This document shows positions 7,349-12,736 of a stretch of DNA of 12,736 nt, one piece after another. How positions within the stretch are numbered: position 1 is the first letter of the stretch; each line of letters starts with the position of its first letter. The notes beneath the pieces are model-generated. The model was given only the letters and a program-made list of their open reading frames with translations. It had not been told where the DNA came from and made no database searches. The stretch lies in NCBI GenBank assembly GCA_964614415.1, contig CAZTLE010000115.1:1-12736 (forward strand). The letters are read 5' to 3'. Position numbers and translations under genes: made by a program. The DNA comes from CAZTLE01 sp964614415 (lineage in GTDB: Bacteria; Bacteroidota; Bacteroidia; Flavobacteriales; Flavobacteriaceae).

Positions 7349-8113
7349 ATGCTTACCGACACACATACACATTTGTACAGTGAGGCTTTCGATGAAGATC
7401 GCAACGCTATGATGGCCAGGGCCAAAGAAGCCGGCATAGGCCGTTTTTTTATTCCTGCGATCGATTCTTCATATACCGAAGCTATGTATCGCCTGGAGGA
7501 GGAATATCCGGAAGAGGTGTTCCTAATGATGGGCCTGCATCCCACTTCGGTGAAAGCCAATTATGAAGAGGAACTGGCGCATGTGGAGGCCGAATTTGAA
7601 AAAAGAAAGTTTGTAGCCGTGGGTGAGATTGGAATCGATCTCTACTGGGACAAGTCCACCCTGGAGATTCAGAAAATTGCCTTTAAACGACAGATACAGT
7701 TGGCGAAGCGGTATAAACTGCCTATTGTGATCCACTGCCGGGAGTCTTTCAATGAGATCTTCGAAGTGTTGGAAACGGAGGCCGATGATGCTCTCTTCGG
7801 AATTTTTCACTGCTTTACCGGCACGAAAGAACAGGCCGAACGGGCCATCTCTTTCAATATGAAGCTGGGGATAGGCGGGATGGTTACCTTTAAGAATGGA
7901 AAGATCGACAAGTTCCTGCATGAAATTCCCATGGAACATATTGTGTTGGAAACCGATTCGCCCTATCTGTCTCCCGTGCCTTACCGCGGAAAGCGAAACG
8001 AAAGTAGCTATCTGAAGTTGGTGTGCGCAAAGGTGGCAGAGGTTTATGGTGTTTCGGAAGAAGAAGTGGCGCGTATCACGACAGAGAACTCCAGGGCGGT
8101 TTTTGGTTGTTAG
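7349..8113 (+). CDS. tatD: TatD-family metal-dependent hydrolase (DNase)
   Basis: A 254-residue TatD-family TIM-barrel hydrolase. Family members are divalent-metal-dependent DNases (3'-5' exonuclease activity) and some process D-aminoacyl substrates; they are cytosolic. Metal-binding signatures are all present in order: DTHTH (H6, H8), VAVGEIGIDLYWD (the bridging Glu), PIVIHCRESF (His), GIFHCFTGT (His) and LETDSPYLSP (Asp), then the family's YRGKRNESSYL segment. Length is normal and no lesion was seen. The ATG at 7349 starts the first beta strand and is positioned exactly by the promoter just upstream. It is divergent from the protease/two-component series and followed 75 bases later by ansA on the same strand. 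Confidence 0.95.
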   Translation: MLTDTHTHLYSEAFDEDRNAMMARAKEAGIGRFFIPAIDSSYTEAMYRLEEEYPEEVFLMMGLHPTSVKANYEEELAHVEAEFEKRKFVAVGEIGIDLYWDKSTLEIQKIAFKRQIQLAKRYKLPIVIHCRESFNEIFEVLETEADDALFGIFHCFTGTKEQAERAISFNMKLGIGGMVTFKNGKIDKFLHEIPMEHIVLETDSPYLSPVPYRGKRNESSYLKLVCAKVAEVYGVSEEEVARITTENSRAVFGC

Positions 8114-8188
8114 TGATCAGATCGTACATATAACGGCGGGCAGAATTTGATTAAATAATAATATCAATAATTAATACTCAATAGCTTA

Positions 8189-9220
8189 ATGTTTATGAGT
8201 GCTGTACCCAACATATTACTTATTTATACCGGGGGAACCATCGGGATGATCAAGGATTTTGAGACCGGTGCCCTGCGGAATTTCAATTTTGACGATCTGC
8301 TGCGACATATCCCGGAGTTGAAACTGCTCTCCTGCGAGATCGACACCCTGAGTTTTGACGACCCTATCGATAGCTCGAATATGAACCCAAACTATTGGGT
8401 GGAGATCGCAACCCTTATTGAAACCAATTACGACGCTTACGACGGTTTTGTCGTGTTGCATGGTAGTGATACCATGTCGTATACGGCTTCGGCGCTGAGT
8501 TTTATGTTGGAAAACCTGAGCAAGCCGGTGATCTTTACCGGTTCTCAACTTCCTATTGGGGATTTGCGCACCGATGCGAAGGAGAATCTCATTACCTCAA
8601 TCCAGATCGCGGCGCTTCGCGAGAACGACCGACCCAAAATAGCAGAGGTATGCCTTTATTTTGAATACAAGTTGTATCGGGCCAACCGAACTACTAAGAT
8701 CAATGCCGAACATTTTGAAGCCTTTGCGTCCCTGAACTATCCGCCCGTAGCTGAGAGCGGCGTACATCTTATTGTATACGACAACCTGCTTCAACCGGCT
8801 GCGGAAGCACCTTTAGTGGTGCACAAGAATCTGGTGTCGGATATCTTACTCATCAAAATGTTCCCTGGTATTAACAGGAAGACGATCACACATCTGTTGG
8901 CTTATCCGGATGTAAAGGGGATCATTTTAGAAACCTATGGCAGTGGAAATGTCACCAATTCCGAATGGTTCATCGAGGCCCTTAGGGAGGTGATGGATCA
9001 GGGTATTCCGGTGATCAATGTGACACAGTGCTCCGGTGGGAGTGTGGAGATGGGGGTTTATGAGACGAGTGTTGAGCTGAAGGAGTTGGGCGTTATCTCC
9101 GGAAAGGACATTACGACGGAGGCTGCTTTGGCGAAATTGATGTTCCTGTTGGGGCAGGGGATTTCGGCCCGGGAAATGAAAGCTGTTTTCGAGACTTCCC
9201 TGCGTGGCGAGATGCAGTAA
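8189..9220 (+). CDS. ansA: Type I (cytosolic) L-asparaginase
   Basis: Hydrolyses L-asparagine to aspartate and ammonia. At 343 residues, with no signal peptide, it fits the type I cytosolic asparaginase. The first catalytic threonine is T14 in LLIYTGGTIGMI; the second catalytic pair is D94-T95 in VVLHGSDTMSYTASAL; the substrate-binding region includes S62-S63; and FTGSQLPIGDLRTDAKENL and YRANRTTKI are family segments. The C-terminal domain carries LETYGSGNV and VTQCSGGSVEMGVY. An alternative ATG two codons downstream (8195) would fit equally well. It lies 75 bases after tatD on the same strand; the AT-rich gap suggests its own promoter, but no clear TAnnTTTG was found. Confidence 0.95.
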   Translation: MFMSAVPNILLIYTGGTIGMIKDFETGALRNFNFDDLLRHIPELKLLSCEIDTLSFDDPIDSSNMNPNYWVEIATLIETNYDAYDGFVVLHGSDTMSYTASALSFMLENLSKPVIFTGSQLPIGDLRTDAKENLITSIQIAALRENDRPKIAEVCLYFEYKLYRANRTTKINAEHFEAFASLNYPPVAESGVHLIVYDNLLQPAAEAPLVVHKNLVSDILLIKMFPGINRKTITHLLAYPDVKGIILETYGSGNVTNSEWFIEALREVMDQGIPVINVTQCSGGSVEMGVYETSVELKELGVISGKDITTEAALAKLMFLLGQGISAREMKAVFETSLRGEMQ

Positions 9221-9235
9221 TTTATAGGGGATTTA

Positions 9236-9266
9236 TTGGTGCGAATTGATTTTTTTGCGACATTTG
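9236..9266 (+). promoter_or_regulatory. Possible promoter of tRNA-Ser
   Basis: TTG at 9236-9238 and GACATTTG at 9259-9266 are spaced by 20 bases, resembling the Bacteroidota -33/-7 pair, except that the TA of TAnnTTTG is missing. This would give a short leader before the tRNA at 9301, removed by RNase P. Tentative. Confidence 0.35.
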
Positions 9267-9300
9267 CCCTCCCTTAAGACAATTAGGGAAAAACATAACT

Positions 9301-9388
9301 AGAGAGGTGGCCGAGTGGTCTAAGGCGCACGCCTGGAAAGTGTGTATACGCCAAAAGCGTATCGAGGGTTCGAATCCCTTCCTCTCTG
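9301..9388 (+). tRNA. tRNA-Ser (anticodon GGA)
   Basis: The 88-base class II tRNA folds fully. The acceptor stem AGAGAGG/CCTCTCT has discriminator G at 9388. The D-arm holds GCCGAGTGGTCTAAGGC. The anticodon stem CACGC/GTGTG encloses CTGGAAA with anticodon GGA at 9335-9337. The long variable arm TACGC/GCGTA and the T-arm GAGGG-TTCGAAT-CCCTT complete it. The long variable arm and GGA anticodon give serine (UCC/UCU codons). CCA is not encoded. Confidence 0.97.
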
Positions 9389-9403
9389 CAACAAAAAAAC
9401 GAA

Positions 9404-9452
9404 GAAACCCAGATGTCCAAGCTCGCTTGAGCATCTGGGTTTCGAAGTTTTT
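9404..9452 (+). terminator. Terminator hairpin of tRNA-Ser
   Basis: A perfect 12-bp stem (9404-9415 with 9432-9443: GAAACCCAGATG / CATCTGGGTTTC) encloses an inner CAAGC/GCTTG stem. It is followed by GAAGTTTTTAT, a short T-run that starts 4 bases beyond the stem. It begins 15 bases after the tRNA. The right arm is also part of the repeat unit that follows, and a second copy of the right arm occurs at 9533-9544 without its own left arm. Confidence 0.7.
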
Positions 9453-9525
9453 ATCAATTGCGAAGCAATTGGTTGTTGACAGTCCCCCCTTTGGGATCAC
9501 CGGCGCTAGCCGGTAATCCTATCTT
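9425..9525. repeat. Tandem 101-bp repeat, unit 1
   Basis: Starts with a 30-base block (9425-9454) repeated exactly at 9526-9555. Then come hairpin A, CAATTGC-GAA-GCAATTG (9455-9471), a C-rich spacer, and hairpin B, GGAT-c-ACCGGC-GCTA-GCCGGT-a-ATCC (9494-9519). Unit 2 has the same architecture with different stem sequences. Noncoding; no transposase or inverted element ends were seen. Confidence 0.85.
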
Positions 9526-9626
9526 GCTTGAGCATCTGGGTTTCGAAGTTTTTATAAATCGCATAGCGATTTGTGTTGCAAGACTCCCCACCGCGGATCA
9601 CGCCGAACGAAGTGAGGTGTAATCCT
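9526..9626. repeat. Tandem 101-bp repeat, unit 2
   Basis: The same 30-base head (9526-9555) is followed by hairpin A', AAATCGC-ATA-GCGATTT (9556-9572), then ACTCCCC and hairpin B', GGAT-c-ACGCC...GGTGT-a-ATCC (9595-9625). Both hairpins keep pairing while their sequences differ from unit 1, and the flanking GGATCAC and TAATCCT are unchanged. The ACTCCCC...GGATCAC section recurs near 11271. Confidence 0.85.
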
Positions 9627-9783
9627 GAGTATCATTAAAAAGTGTTTATAACTTGTCTTTCAATTACTTGGAGCGATAGCAAGTGTCACACTAAATTGCA
9701 CGCAGAGAGGAAATTGATCTCTGCGAAAAATGATGTATAAACTCCTCGCCCAAGGTTTCTCTTGGATTATTTTTTGAGAACAT
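9627..9783. other. Noncoding leader of the accessory gene pair
   Basis: No gene is seen. The stretch contains a perfect 8-bp stem, CGCAGAGA (9701-9708) with TCTCTGCG (9718-9725), loop of 9 bases, and a smaller CCAAG/CTTGG hairpin (about 9750-9766). TATTTTTTG just before the ATG at 9784 resembles a -7 element, but with a three-base rather than two-base spacer, so the promoter is unproven. Confidence 0.5.
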
Positions 9784-10476
9784 ATGACAGATATTACCCA
9801 TTCAATTGATAGGTACATAAACTATCAGAATCAAGATCTTTGGGAGGAGTTAAACAAAGACTACGACTTCATTTTGACTCACGATCCACTTGAGTATTCA
9901 TGGCTTGTCAACATTAAAGGACGAAGAGCAGAAGTTGTTTGCAATGAACTGGATATCAATTTATCGGCCTTCAGTCATGAATTATTACACGTACGATTGG
10001 ATCAGTTTGGGATGACTACTTACGATGAGTTGGATTCACTTATGATGAGAAATCCCGATTTCAACAACTATATCTTTCGAACGCTGATTTATCAGATATA
10101 TAATTTCCATAGTCACAAGAAAATGTACCCCATGTTTAAGAAAATGGGATTTGAGGATAAAGACTTTGTGTCTCAGAGAAAGTTGCCGTCCTTTAAATCA
10201 AGAATGAGAATATGGGTTTTTCTTCGACTTAAGCGATTCAGATTGTTTGGTGTGGAAGAGTTCTTCGGGACGTTCTTTGCCCTTAGAAATGACTTCGTTC
10301 AGGACGAACAGGATCTAGTGTATAAGAAAATAAGAAAAATGCGAAGGATTAATAGAGAGCTTTACGATATAGCTTTTAAGTTTGATGATAATTGGGACAA
10401 AAGCGATGATCTTAACTACGTAAATTATCTTAATGAATTTTTGACAGATGTAAGGATGTATTTGGGGGATAGTTAA
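9784..10476 (+). CDS. Uncharacterised protein with HExxH (zinc metallopeptidase-like) motif
   Basis: A 230-residue soluble protein of no recognised family. The most telling feature is SAFSHELLHVRL with H65-E66-L-L-H69, the HExxH motif of zincin-type metallopeptidases, placed after a short beta-rich region (about 38-58). About 40 residues later NFHSHKKMYPMFKKMGF (H109, H111) could supply a further metal ligand. The last 100 residues are basic and aromatic, then acidic. No signal peptide or membrane helix is seen, so it is probably cytosolic. Its DNA is visibly more AT-rich than sucAB, tatD and ansA, and it lies in a repeat-bordered stretch downstream of a tRNA, suggesting acquired DNA. The next gene, HEPN-like, starts 34 bases downstream on the same strand with a perfect palindrome between. 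Peptidase activity is inferred from the motif alone. Confidence 0.7.
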   Translation: MTDITHSIDRYINYQNQDLWEELNKDYDFILTHDPLEYSWLVNIKGRRAEVVCNELDINLSAFSHELLHVRLDQFGMTTYDELDSLMMRNPDFNNYIFRTLIYQIYNFHSHKKMYPMFKKMGFEDKDFVSQRKLPSFKSRMRIWVFLRLKRFRLFGVEEFFGTFFALRNDFVQDEQDLVYKKIRKMRRINRELYDIAFKFDDNWDKSDDLNYVNYLNEFLTDVRMYLGDS

Positions 10477-10482
10477 TTAATT

Positions 10483-10498
10483 TTATTGTTAACAATAA
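10483..10498. promoter_or_regulatory. Perfect 16-bp palindrome between the accessory genes
   Basis: TTATTGTTAACAATAA is its own reverse complement. It sits 6 bases after the stop of the HExxH gene and 12 bases before the ATG at 10511. It shares the central GTGTTAAC-like core (GTTAAC) with the palindrome at 4066-4081, though the flanks differ. It could be an operator or a short hairpin in the transcript. Confidence 0.4.
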
Positions 10499-10510
10499 TT
10501 GAGGCTCAGG

Positions 10511-11096
10511 ATGGCGCAGCACAACTACATAGGGCTAGCTTACCAGTTTTGGAATTTAACTCGTGAAGCTATTATGGAAATGGAGAAGCAAGGAAACAAG
10601 CAAATGATATTTTCTGACCACGATCCCAACTTGACAGAGGAAGATTCCTGGAAATTATATGAACACAAAACGAGATGGAATGACTTCAGCTTAGGGGTAC
10701 CTGTTTTATTCAACTTTTACNNNNNNNNNNNNNNNNNAGGGGCTGTTACAACACATTGGAGAACTTCCTAATAGAGCTACGCACAACCTAAGTGAGTATT
10801 ACAAAATAATCAATAATAATTCCGATGCGTTTTCCGGAGAACTCGTTCAATTAATTAAGTCATTTGTAAGTGAAGAGAATCCTTTTCAGGATTTTTTCAA
10901 TGAGAACAACGGAAGTGTGGATGACTTTTATCTTTTCTTGAGATATCCATCGTCTCGAACCGGTCAAGAATATCGTTTTGTCCAGATCAGAGGGAATGAA
11001 CAAAAAGGACTCGAAAGGTTCCTAGAAATTAAAAAAGGTTGTGTTGATTTGAAACGGGCCTTAATTGATTGGAAGACAGATGATGTATCGCGATAG
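10511..11096 (+). CDS. HEPN-like protein, interrupted by an assembly gap
   Basis: Two open stretches belong to one gene. The N-part (10511-10720, 70 residues) starts MAQHNYIGLAYQFWNL and ends PVLFNFY. After 17 Ns the C-part (from 10740, 118 residues to TAG 11094-11096) starts GLLQHIGELPNRATHNLSEY and ends LIDWKTDDVSR. With the gap taken as 17 the frames differ by one; a true gap of 19, 22 or 25 bases (1 mod 3) would join them, and the base pair AG after the gap then completes a codon such as Lys before Gly. The pattern PVLFNFY-gap-KGLLQH...HNLSEY and the later RYPSSRTGQEYRF...KGLERFLEIK resemble uncharacterised HEPN-type helical proteins; this is from memory of such proteins, not a search. 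No clear RNase Rx4-6H motif is visible. The ATG at 10511 is preferred to TTG 10499, which abuts the palindrome. AT-rich like its neighbour. Confidence 0.6.
10721..10737. other. Assembly gap (17 N)
   Basis: Seventeen unknown bases fall inside the HEPN-like gene, at the position where the conserved helix after LFNFY would be. Frame analysis indicates that the real length differs from 17. Confidence 0.98.
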
Positions 11097-11320
11097 TCCG
11101 TTAACCCACATGTTTACAGATAATTTCATACATTGAGGCGTCACAGATTCGTCACGAATCGTGAAAAAACTGATTTCTAACTAACTAAAGGCCTGCGGGC
11201 AGACAGGCTCAGTCTCCGGTGCTGTCCGAGTGTTCAGCTGAACAGAGTGAGGGTGAACGTATCGAGGACAACTCCCCGCCACGGATCACCGAGCGCAGCG
11301 AAGAAGAGATTTAATCGGAT
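11097..11320. repeat. Intergenic stretch of hairpins and repeat-like sequence
   Basis: No gene is seen. In order: a hairpin TCAC-a-GATTCG-TCA-CGAATC-GTGA (11141-11164) followed by AAAAAA, which could terminate - strand reads or simply be structured; a GCCTG/CAGGC pair near 11192-11209; a perfect 14-bp palindrome TGTTCAGCTGAACA (11231-11244) enclosed by TGTCC (about 11223) and GGACA (about 11266); and ACTCCCCGCCACGGATCAC (11271-11289), which matches 17 of 19 bases of the section at 9583-9601 in tandem repeat unit 2. Composition is more GC-rich than the accessory genes just upstream. Confidence 0.6.
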
Positions 11321-11405
11321 CATCGAGCAATTTTCAAATAAATTCGACCCCCATTCACATCAATACAGCTACCACTCACCGACATAATGAGGTAAATTAT
11401 CGTCG
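11320..11405 (-). pseudogene. C-terminal remnant of a short-chain dehydrogenase (frameshifted)
   Basis: Reading the - strand toward TGA at 11320-11322 gives MSVSGSCIDVNGGRIYLKIAR, which resembles the C-terminus of short-chain dehydrogenases/reductases (the hydrophobic-SG-x-x-hydrophobic-DVNGG block near their end). Just upstream, shifted by one frame, the reading ADDNLPHYV fits the residues that would precede it, and a stop (TAA) cuts that frame a few codons further up. So only about 28 residues of similarity are left, with one frameshift. The remaining dehydrogenase is absent from the window. The assignment rests on a short motif and is tentative. Confidence 0.35.
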
Positions 11406-11434
11406 GCATTCCCTATTTAATCCCGCATCCTCTT

Positions 11435-11465
11435 TGCGCAATCATATATTTTTATATCTTGCGCA
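11435..11465. repeat. Long hairpin TGCGCAA...TTGCGCA
   Basis: A 7-bp perfect stem (11435-11441 with 11459-11465) continues after a small internal loop with a 5-bp ATATA/TATAT stem and a TTTT loop. It contains TTTG (11433-11436) and TATCTTG about 17 bases apart, so it may overlap a promoter rather than act as a terminator. No T-run follows on the + strand. Confidence 0.6.
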
Positions 11466-11476
11466 TTCTCAGCCTT

Positions 11477-11650
11477 ATGGCAGCTGTGAAACCAGAACAA
11501 ATCTTGGAGCGATATTTGTGGCATTCTATGGACAAAGATTTGGGGCACAAACCTAACCCGTTAGATTTTACTTTTTTCCCACTCTTTTTAGTAGTACCCG
11601 CCAACCAACCATTCGGTCGGAAGCCTGAGATTTTAGTAGGGGTTTCATAA
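11477..11650 (+). CDS. Doubtful short ORF, 57 aa
   Basis: From ATG 11477 a frame runs MAAVKPEQILERYLWHSMDK to a TAA at 11648-11650. No family is recognised; the middle is rich in Pro/Phe (PLDFTFFPLFLVVPANQP). It lies just after the hairpin at 11435-11465, 77 bases upstream of exbB, and overlaps no other gene. It may be chance, or a remnant like the neighbouring dehydrogenase stub. Otherwise nothing is seen in 11406-11650. Confidence 0.2.
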   Translation: MAAVKPEQILERYLWHSMDKDLGHKPNPLDFTFFPLFLVVPANQPFGRKPEILVGVS

Positions 11651-11658
11651 ATTTTATC

Positions 11659-11690
11659 TTGTAGATTAACTAAATAATTTTATATATTTA
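11659..11690 (+). promoter_or_regulatory. Promoter of the exbB operon
   Basis: TTG at 11659-11661 and TATATTTA at 11683-11690 fit the Bacteroidota -33 and -7 elements (TAnnTTTG with the last G replaced by A) with a 21-base spacer. This predicts a start near 11696 and an AT-rich leader of about 30 bases before the ATG at 11727, with no Shine-Dalgarno. Confidence 0.5.
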
Positions 11691-11726
11691 AACCTTTAAC
11701 TAAAAACAAACTTTAAGTCGATAGCA

Positions 11727-12527
11727 ATGAAAAAATTATTTTCTATTATGGCAATTGCCGCAATGGTTTTTGTGGGCACTTTAAATGCAAACGCAACCAC
11801 ACAGACAATGTCTGCCACTGCGCACTCATTCGTAACTGCAACTACGTCTACCATCGTACTACAGGATGACGACGGTGGCGGAGAAGCTGCCGGACCAGGT
11901 TTTCACCAAACCATTAAGCGTTACTTTATCGAAGGAAACCCTGTATTTATGGGAATTGTACTTCTTTGTTTAATTCTTGGACTGGCGATTGCTATAGAGA
12001 GAATTATTTTCCTTAATATGTCTACTACCAACACTTCAAAGCTTGCCGCTAACGTGGAAGATGCATTGAACAGTGGTGGTGTTGAAGCGGCCAAAGAAGT
12101 GTGCCGTAACACTAAAGGCCCCGTTGCCTCTATCTACTATCAGGGTCTTGATCGCGCCGATGAGAGTATCGACGCTGCCGAAAAAGCCGTTGTAGCTTAC
12201 GGAGGTGTTCAAATGGGACAACTTGAGAAGAACGTATCCTGGGTATCTCTGTTTATCGCCCTGGCTCCGATGCTTGGGTTCATGGGAACGGTAATTGGTA
12301 TGATCCAGGCCTTCGATAAGATCCAGTCGGCTGGGGATATGAACCCATCACTGGTAGCAGGAGGTATTAAAGTGGCACTTCTTACCACAGTATTTGGTCT
12401 GATCTCTGCGATCATTCTGCAGATTTTCTACAACTACATTATCGCTAAAATCGATAGCATCGTAAACAGTATGGAGGATGCATCTATCACCTTGATAGAC
12501 ATGTTGGTTGACCGTAAAAACAAGTAG
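11727..12527 (+). CDS. exbB: ExbB/TolQ/MotA-family proton channel protein
   Basis: A 266-residue inner-membrane proton channel subunit that, with ExbD, energises TonB-dependent outer-membrane transport. Layout: hydrophobic leader (about 1-23, KLFSIMAIAAMVFVGTLNANA), a Thr/Ser-rich then acidic-Gly linker (about 24-60, including DDDGGGEAAGPG), first core TM helix (about 73-93, VFMGIVLLCLILGLAIAIERI), a cytoplasmic loop (about 95-170), and two further TM helices with the family signature (about 175-240: WVSLFIALAPMLGFMGTVIGMIQAF and VALLTTVFGLISAIILQIFYNYI). The APMLGFMGTVIGM segment is diagnostic for ExbB/TolQ. The N-terminal extension with its own leader makes it longer than the E. coli protein and is common in Bacteroidota. 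The next gene starts 24 bases downstream. Confidence 0.92.
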   Translation: MKKLFSIMAIAAMVFVGTLNANATTQTMSATAHSFVTATTSTIVLQDDDGGGEAAGPGFHQTIKRYFIEGNPVFMGIVLLCLILGLAIAIERIIFLNMSTTNTSKLAANVEDALNSGGVEAAKEVCRNTKGPVASIYYQGLDRADESIDAAEKAVVAYGGVQMGQLEKNVSWVSLFIALAPMLGFMGTVIGMIQAFDKIQSAGDMNPSLVAGGIKVALLTTVFGLISAIILQIFYNYIIAKIDSIVNSMEDASITLIDMLVDRKNK

Positions 12528-12551
12528 TAATTACTAAAGACCAATAACAAG

Positions 12552-12736
12552 ATGCATAAAGTATTTAAAATATTAGCCCTTTTGATAGGACTCGTGGGGA
12601 TTCTGTTTTGCGTTATGATCCTTGTGAAGGGGAATACCGAGATAGAAAACACGGGTGAAGGTGTTGACGGTCCTTTGTACTGGGGATACCTCACCATTCT
12701 TTTGACCGCCCTCATCGTTCTCTTCTTCGCATTGAA
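12552..12736 (+). CDS. Membrane protein following exbB, 3' partial
   Basis: The ATG at 12552 opens a frame that runs off the window after 61 codons. The visible part has two membrane helices: MHKVFKILALLIGLVGILFCVMILV (about 5-25) and YWGYLTILLTALIVLFFAL (about 43-61), joined by a short acidic extracytoplasmic loop (KGNTEIENTGEGVDGPL). The family is not recognised by name. A small membrane protein between exbB and exbD genes is a usual arrangement in Flavobacteriaceae, so exbD genes are expected just downstream. The short 24-base spacing supports co-transcription with exbB. Confidence 0.75.
   Translation, partial: MHKVFKILALLIGLVGILFCVMILVKGNTEIENTGEGVDGPLYWGYLTILLTALIVLFFAL

Noticed and set aside
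7301..7372. ATG at 7372 as the start of the aspartyl protease
   Set aside because: It would overlap tatD by 24 bases, run through the tatD promoter, and add a Cys-rich segment unlike the family.
9222..9500. - strand frame containing VAERKGFEPSIRFWRI, across the tRNA
   Set aside because: This is the antisense translation of tRNA-Ser, a well-known false protein in databases; the tRNA folds perfectly here.
9425..9626. CRISPR-like array
   Set aside because: Only two 101-bp units, with a 30-base repeat but structured, related 'spacers'; no cas genes.
9301..9725. tRNA-Ser 3' end as an integration (att) site for a mobile island
   Set aside because: No direct duplicate of the tRNA 3' end was found before or after the accessory genes (only short matches such as TCTCTGC at 9718-9724), and no integrase is present in the window.
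10499..10510. TTG at 10499 as the start of the HEPN-like gene
   Set aside because: It abuts the palindrome, and an ATG occurs four codons later with a sensible N-terminus; ATG 10511 is preferred.

Overview
The window reads as the chromosome of a member of the Bacteroidota, most likely Flavobacteriaceae. The evidence is the sucA-sucB layout, the missing Shine-Dalgarno sequences, promoter-like TTG/TTTG + TAnnTTTG pairs, a sensor kinase with an extracytoplasmic TPR region paired with a NarL-type regulator, and an exbB gene whose product has a cleavable leader followed by an unknown two-TM membrane protein. This placement rests on pattern recognition, not on a search.

Layout. (1) 1-3751, + strand: 2-oxoglutarate dehydrogenase E1 (sucA, 5' end outside the window) and E2 (sucB), closed by a strong, probably bidirectional hairpin terminator at about 3778-3840. 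(2) 3899-7300, - strand: a converging four-gene series, transcribed from high to low coordinates: a retropepsin-like aspartyl protease with a probable TTG start, a TPR histidine kinase, its LuxR-type response regulator, and a 43-residue membrane peptide. A perfect 16-bp palindrome lies between the last two. (3) 7349-9220, + strand: TatD-family hydrolase, diverging from the protease over a roughly 48-bp promoter region, then a type I L-asparaginase. (4) 9301-9388: tRNA-Ser(GGA), followed by its terminator and two tandem 101-bp repeat units with compensatory changes in their hairpin stems. (5) 9784-11096: a visibly AT-richer accessory pair, an uncharacterised protein with an HELLH zinc-protease-like motif and a HEPN-like protein interrupted by a 17-N assembly gap. 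A 16-bp palindrome separates them. (6) 11097-11726: no convincing intact gene. It holds a hairpin, a 14-bp palindrome, a third diverged copy of the repeat motif, what looks like the frameshifted C-terminal stub of a short-chain dehydrogenase, and another large hairpin. (7) 11727 to the end, + strand: an ExbB/TolQ-family proton channel and the start of a membrane protein, probably the head of an exbB-x-exbD operon.

Most of the window is housekeeping (TCA cycle, tRNA, nuclease, asparaginase, TonB energisation). The region most likely to hold something undescribed is 9389-11460: a repeat-bordered accessory locus next to a tRNA gene, with a metalloprotease-like/HEPN-like gene pair and a decayed gene fragment. 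The HEPN assignment and any defence or toxin role are inference only.
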